In this document: positions 35,532 through 39,599 of the stretch, in pieces
Layout: each line of letters opens with the position of its first letter
Numbering within the stretch: the stretch's first letter is position 1
Assembly (NCBI GenBank): GCA_021786705.1
Contig: JAJYMV010000134.1
Location: 1-39,599, forward strand
From: a bacterium
GTDB taxonomy: Bacteria; Vulcanimicrobiota; Vulcanimicrobiia; Vulcanimicrobiales; Vulcanimicrobiaceae
Direction of reading: 5' to 3'
Length of the DNA: 39,599 nt
Notes under the pieces: generated by a model
Databases searched by the model: none
The model's input: only the letters and a program-made list of their open reading frames with translations
Told to the model about the DNA's origin: nothing
Made by a program: the position numbers and the translations under genes

Positions 35532-37618
35532 ACGCTAGTCGGCCGTTACGCGTCCTGTGCATCGACGATTCGGCCGACGATGCCGAACTCAACGTGCTCG
35601 CGCTCGGGCGTGCCGGGTATCGTGTGGAAACGCAACGCGCCGACCGTGAGGATGCTGCTCGCGAGGCCCTCGACCGTGCGACCTGGGACGTCGTGCTCTG
35701 CGACTACTCGATGCCGAATTTCAGCGCTCCCGCGATGCTCGCATTGCTCGCCGAGCGCGATCTCGACATTCCCTGTCTGATCGTCTCCGGAGCGATCGGC
35801 GAAGAAGCCGCTGCCGAGGCGATTCGCCTCGGTGCCTACGATTATATTTTCAAAAACAATCTCAAACGGCTCGGGCCCGCCGTCGACCGGGCGCTGCGCG
35901 ACGCCGATTTGCGCCGCGCGCGGCGCATCATCGAACAACAGCTCCGTGCGAGCGAGACGCGACTGCGCCTCCTCTTCGAGCAGCTTCCCGCGCTCGTCGT
36001 CACGACCGATACCGACCTCACGATCACCTCGATCGAGGGCGCGCGCCTCGGGGCGTTGGGCATGGAGAGCGAGGCACTCCTCAACACGCGCATCGCCACG
36101 TCAGCGTTGATCGCCGACGAGTCGCGCTTTCCCGTCCGGCGCGCACACCTCAAGGCTCTCCAGGGTGTCGCCGGTGAGTACGAGATGATTTGGGGCGGGA
36201 AAACGCTGCAAGGCCATGTCGAGCCGCTGCGAACGGAGAGCGGTCGAATCGTGGGAACGATCTCGGTCGCATTCGATATCACCGAGCGCAAGGTCGCAGA
36301 GCAACGCCTCACCTATTTTTCGCAGTTCGATCTTTTAACCGACCTTCCCAACCGCACCGTTCTTGAGGATCGGCTCGTGCAAGCGTTGGCTCTAGCGGCG
36401 CGGCACGGCGATTCGATTGCGGTCTTCGCTATCGATCTCGACCGCTTCAAAGAAGTCAACGAGAGCTACGGACGGACCAGCGGAGACGAGCTGCTTCGCG
36501 GCGTCGGGCGGCGGTTGCGCCGTCTCTTCGACGACACCGCCACCGTCTCGCGTTTCGGCGAGGATCTCTTCGTCATTCTCGCGATCGGCCTCGATTCGCG
36601 CGAACTCGTGGAAGCGCAGGGGCGGCGTATTCGCGACGCATTCGAATCGCCGTTCGAGATACGCGACTCCGATATTTATGTGACTGCAAGCATCGGCATC
36701 GCGTTAGCGGGCGATGACGGAAATGACGCGCACGGATTGATCGAATCGGCGGAGGCGGCGCTGCTCTCCGCAAAGCAGAGCGGCCGAAATACCTGGCGCT
36801 TTTTTACCCCGAGCATGCTGCTTTCATCGGTCGAACGCATAACGCTCAAACGCGATCTTCGCGTCGCCGCGGTGAACGACCAACTCGCGTTGCATTATCA
36901 GCCGATTCTTCGGGCCTCCGACGGCGCGCTCGCCGGCCTCGAAGTGCTGGTTCGGTGGCAGCACCCGAGTTACGGAATGCTGATGCCCGATAACTTCGTT
37001 CCGCTCGCCGAGGAATCCGGAGCGATCGAGGATGTCGGCGAGTGGGTCCTCGCGTCGGCATGCGAGCAATTCGTTCGTTGGAGTAAGAGCGGCGTGAAGC
37101 TCCGTCGCATCGCGGTGAACCTCTCGGCCCGTCAATTCGAAGGGCGCGACCTGCGCGAACGCGTCGCCGCGATCATCGAACGCACCGGAATCGCCCCGGA
37201 GAATCTGGAGTTGGAACTCACCGAGAGCGCGATCATGCGCGACGTCACCGGCGCGATCGCAACCTTGCAGGATCTCAAGCGCCTCGGCGTTCGCATCGCG
37301 GTCGACGATTTCGGTGCCGGCTATACGAGCCTCTCGTTCTTGCGTCGCTTTCCGGTCGATTGCTTGAAGATCGATCAATCGTTTGTCCACGATCTCCACG
37401 AAGGATCGCACGACGAGGCGATCGTGAAAGCGATCGTGACGTTGGCAACGAATCTTGGGCTCACCTCGGTCGCCGAGGGCGTGGAAGATGAATCGGTCTT
37501 CATGCAGCTCCGCGCGCTCGGCGTCAGCGAGGTACAGGGTTTCCATCTCTCGCGCCCGATGACGTTGGAGGCGACCACGACGTTTCTATCCGAACACGTT
37601 GCGATGGCGACGGAGTAA
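35528..37618 (+). CDS. Response regulator with PAS, degenerate GGDEF and EAL domains
   Basis: LRVLCIDDSADDAELN...VVLCDYSMPNFS (REC); RFGEDLF in place of R-GGDEF; LEVLVRWQHPSYGMLMPDNFV...LELELTESAIMRD...IAVDDFGAGYTSLSFLRRFPVDCLKIDQSFV...VAEGVED (EAL). Confidence 0.92.
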   Translation: MNASRPLRVLCIDDSADDAELNVLALGRAGYRVETQRADREDAAREALDRATWDVVLCDYSMPNFSAPAMLALLAERDLDIPCLIVSGAIGEEAAAEAIRLGAYDYIFKNNLKRLGPAVDRALRDADLRRARRIIEQQLRASETRLRLLFEQLPALVVTTDTDLTITSIEGARLGALGMESEALLNTRIATSALIADESRFPVRRAHLKALQGVAGEYEMIWGGKTLQGHVEPLRTESGRIVGTISVAFDITERKVAEQRLTYFSQFDLLTDLPNRTVLEDRLVQALALAARHGDSIAVFAIDLDRFKEVNESYGRTSGDELLRGVGRRLRRLFDDTATVSRFGEDLFVILAIGLDSRELVEAQGRRIRDAFESPFEIRDSDIYVTASIGIALAGDDGNDAHGLIESAEAALLSAKQSGRNTWRFFTPSMLLSSVERITLKRDLRVAAVNDQLALHYQPILRASDGALAGLEVLVRWQHPSYGMLMPDNFVPLAEESGAIEDVGEWVLASACEQFVRWSKSGVKLRRIAVNLSARQFEGRDLRERVAAIIERTGIAPENLELELTESAIMRDVTGAIATLQDLKRLGVRIAVDDFGAGYTSLSFLRRFPVDCLKIDQSFVHDLHEGSHDEAIVKAIVTLATNLGLTSVAEGVEDESVFMQLRALGVSEVQGFHLSRPMTLEATTTFLSEHVAMATE

Positions 37619-37622
37619 CCGA

Positions 37623-38099
37623 TTATCCCAGGCGCGCGAGTGCGCGGACGTCGACGCGTGCGGCGAGCGTTCGGGCGAGCCGTTCGATGCCGAGGCGATC
37701 GCTCTCGGTGAATCGTGCCTTGCGCGGGCTGTCGCAATCGACCACGCCGAGAATGCCGGCGGCATCGCGGAGCGGCACGACGACCTCGGAGGCCGAAGCA
37801 CTATCGCAGACGATATGGTCGTCGAAGGTAGCGACATCGTCGACGAGGATCGTACTGTCGGCGGCAAAGGCTTTTCCGCAGACGCCGCGCCCGATCCGAA
37901 TGCGCGTGCAGGACGGCTTGCCGATGAACGGTCCGAGAACGAGTTCCTCGCGCTTCGCGATATAGAGCCCGGCAAAGTTGAGCTCGGAAATCTCGGAGGC
38001 GAGAAAGGCGGCGAAATTCGCGCAATTCGCGAGGACGTCGGGTTCGCCCTCAAGCAAGGCTTGCAGCTGACGCTCTAACTGTTCGTAATCGGTCGACAT
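37623..38099 (-). CDS. Free methionine-(R)-sulfoxide reductase (GAF-domain fRMsr)
   Basis: NFAGLYIAKREELVLGPFIGKPSCTRIRIGRGVCGKAFAADSTILVDDVATFDDHIVCDSASASEVVVPL with the three fRMsr cysteines. Start 38099 or 38105. Confidence 0.88.
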   Translation of the reverse strand: MSTDYEQLERQLQALLEGEPDVLANCANFAAFLASEISELNFAGLYIAKREELVLGPFIGKPSCTRIRIGRGVCGKAFAADSTILVDDVATFDDHIVCDSASASEVVVPLRDAAGILGVVDCDSPRKARFTESDRLGIERLARTLAARVDVRALARLG

Positions 38100-38135
38100 G
38101 GGCATCGTGTTCGCGCCGACACCGTTTCTCTTCCC

Positions 38136-38166
38136 GCCTGCCCATCCCGAACGGAGGATGGGAGGC
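38136..38166 (+). promoter_or_regulatory. Strong hairpin in the divergent fRMsr / HD-GYP leader region
   Basis: GCCT-(G)-CCCATCC / CGAACGGA / GGATGGG-AGGC: 11 bp with one bulge, 23 nt before the ATG at 38190. Confidence 0.4.
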
Positions 38167-38189
38167 GCCCGGCGAAGGGGCTGGCGACG

Positions 38190-39599
38190 ATGGAACTCGA
38201 TATGGGGGTAGGCGAGCAGATCGGCAAGAGTTCTGCATTGGTGCGGCGTGCCGCCGCATTGCTTTCCTCGGATCATTCCTTCGACGAATTATTCGCGCGC
38301 CTGACGGAGATGCTCGCCGAACTCGTCGATGCCTCGACGGTCTTCGTCGCGCTCCCAGGGGCGAACGGCGATTACGCCGTCGAGTATCATTTCGATCACG
38401 GAAAAGTTCTTCGCGGACACGTGCCGTTGCGCGAGGGTTCGGTCGCGTTGCGAGCGATCGCCGAGCAACGGCTCGTGTGGGGCAACGCGCCCGAGGAATG
38501 GGCGCCGGGCGGTCGCGTCGCCATCGACCCCGAGCATCCCGAGCGTAACGACAGCATATCGGCGATCTTCGCGCCGATGCGCCACGCCGGCGCGATCGTC
38601 GGGTGCCTCTCCGTCCAGAGCCCGAAAGCTGACGCCTACACCGTCGGCGAGGCGGAGCTCGTCGCGGCGATCGCGCACTTTCTCGGCGTAGCGCTGGAGA
38701 ACCGTCGCCTCTTCGAGCAGAGCCAACGCATCGCGGAGATCGATCCGCTCACCGGGCTCCCCAACCATTCGAAACTCGTGCGCGATTTAGAAAAATTCGT
38801 CGGGCAGGCGACCTCGACTCGGCCGGTCGCTGCCGCGATCTTCAACGTTGTGAATTTCTCGCAATTCAACGATACCTATGGGTACGCGCTCGGCGACGAG
38901 GTGCTGCACCGAATCTCCGAAACGATCTCGCGATTCTATTCGGCCAACGTCACGGTCGGGCGCTTCGGCGGCGACGCGTTCTTAATGATCGTGCACGGAG
39001 AATCGAGCGATCGTGCGATCGCAACGATCGCCGAACTCGCGCACGCGTTCTCCACGTTGACCTTCGAAGACGGCGATCGGCGGATTCCGATCTCGCTCGC
39101 CTGCGGGTACGCGCTCGCGCCGATGGATGCGGTGACGCGCGTCGATCTGATCGCGCTCTGCACGCATCGCCGCCGTCTGAGCCGCAAGCGCGGCGGGGCA
39201 CCCGTAGGGGACGACGAGATCGACGCGCTCGCTCTGAACGGACAGTTCGTGGAAGTGCAGACGCTCGTGGACGCGTTGATGGATCGCGACCCGTTTACGC
39301 GCGTTCATCTCGTGCACGTGAATGCCATGGCGAAGCATTGGTCGGAGGCAAATCTCGATCTCAGCCCATCGGAGTTCTCGACCTTCATGCAGGCGAGTCT
39401 GCTGCACGATTTGGGGAAGCTGCTCGTCTCCGACCGCATTCTCGTAAAACCGGGTCGACTCACCGCCGCAGAGTATCGCTCCATGCAAGAGCACGCTCGC
39501 TTTGGCCACAACATCCTCTCGGATTTCCATCGCTTCGATGCGGTCGCCCGCGTCGTGGCCCAGCACCACGAGCGCTGGGATGGAAAGGGATACCCGGCC
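38190..39599 (+). CDS. GAF - degenerate GGDEF - HD-GYP protein (runs off window end)
   Basis: MELDMGVGEQIGKSSALVRRAAALLSSD...IDPLTGLPNHSKL...GRFGGDAFLMIV...LLHDLGKLLVSDRILVKPGRLTAAEY...VAQHHERWDGKGYPA. Confidence 0.88.
   Translation, partial: MELDMGVGEQIGKSSALVRRAAALLSSDHSFDELFARLTEMLAELVDASTVFVALPGANGDYAVEYHFDHGKVLRGHVPLREGSVALRAIAEQRLVWGNAPEEWAPGGRVAIDPEHPERNDSISAIFAPMRHAGAIVGCLSVQSPKADAYTVGEAELVAAIAHFLGVALENRRLFEQSQRIAEIDPLTGLPNHSKLVRDLEKFVGQATSTRPVAAAIFNVVNFSQFNDTYGYALGDEVLHRISETISRFYSANVTVGRFGGDAFLMIVHGESSDRAIATIAELAHAFSTLTFEDGDRRIPISLACGYALAPMDAVTRVDLIALCTHRRRLSRKRGGAPVGDDEIDALALNGQFVEVQTLVDALMDRDPFTRVHLVHVNAMAKHWSEANLDLSPSEFSTFMQASLLHDLGKLLVSDRILVKPGRLTAAEYRSMQEHARFGHNILSDFHRFDAVARVVAQHHERWDGKGYPA

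Noticed and set aside
1-39599. CRISPR arrays, prophage, transposon or integrative element at the tRNA cluster
   Set aside because: No regularly spaced repeats, integrase, transposase, phage genes or terminal inverted repeats seen; the tRNA genes are intact and have no duplicated 3' ends nearby.

Overview
High-GC bacterial chromosome segment, almost fully coding, with about 35 protein genes, four tRNAs and one probable pseudogene. I found no CRISPR array, transposase, integrase or rRNA. Main blocks: (i) ftcd and radA on the minus strand; (ii) a carotenoid/lipid block with two CrtI/CrtN-type desaturases, a phytoene/dehydrosqualene synthase, two PlsC-like acyltransferases, a CrtQ-like glycosyltransferase, cmk, a polyprenyl synthase and a giant double GT-C glycosyltransferase; (iii) yebC, rpe, thiL and a pdxK-like kinase; (iv) a decayed alpha/beta hydrolase beside a beta-hydroxyacid dehydrogenase; (v) rpmB, a cupredoxin lipoprotein, fakA, plsX, two degV/fakB genes and hemW; (vi) a block colinear with the Bacillus yacL-ispD-ispF-gltX-cysE-cysS-rlmB-sigH region, in which the gltX slot holds only a 181-aa free-standing GluRS-type anticodon-binding domain; (vii) a Thr-Tyr-Gly-Thr tRNA cluster with the first Thr tRNA inverted; (viii) a redox/c-di-GMP signalling block (msrB, histidine kinase, two response-regulator genes, fRMsr, GAF-GGDEF-HD-GYP). 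The most unusual observations are the orphan GluRS anticodon-binding domain, the staphyloxanthin-like carotenoid cluster, the GT-C/GT-C fusion and the SigH-like sigma factor. Taxonomy cannot be fixed from this window; a deep-branching phylum such as Eremiobacterota/WPS-2 is only a guess. All family calls are from motif reading, with no database search.
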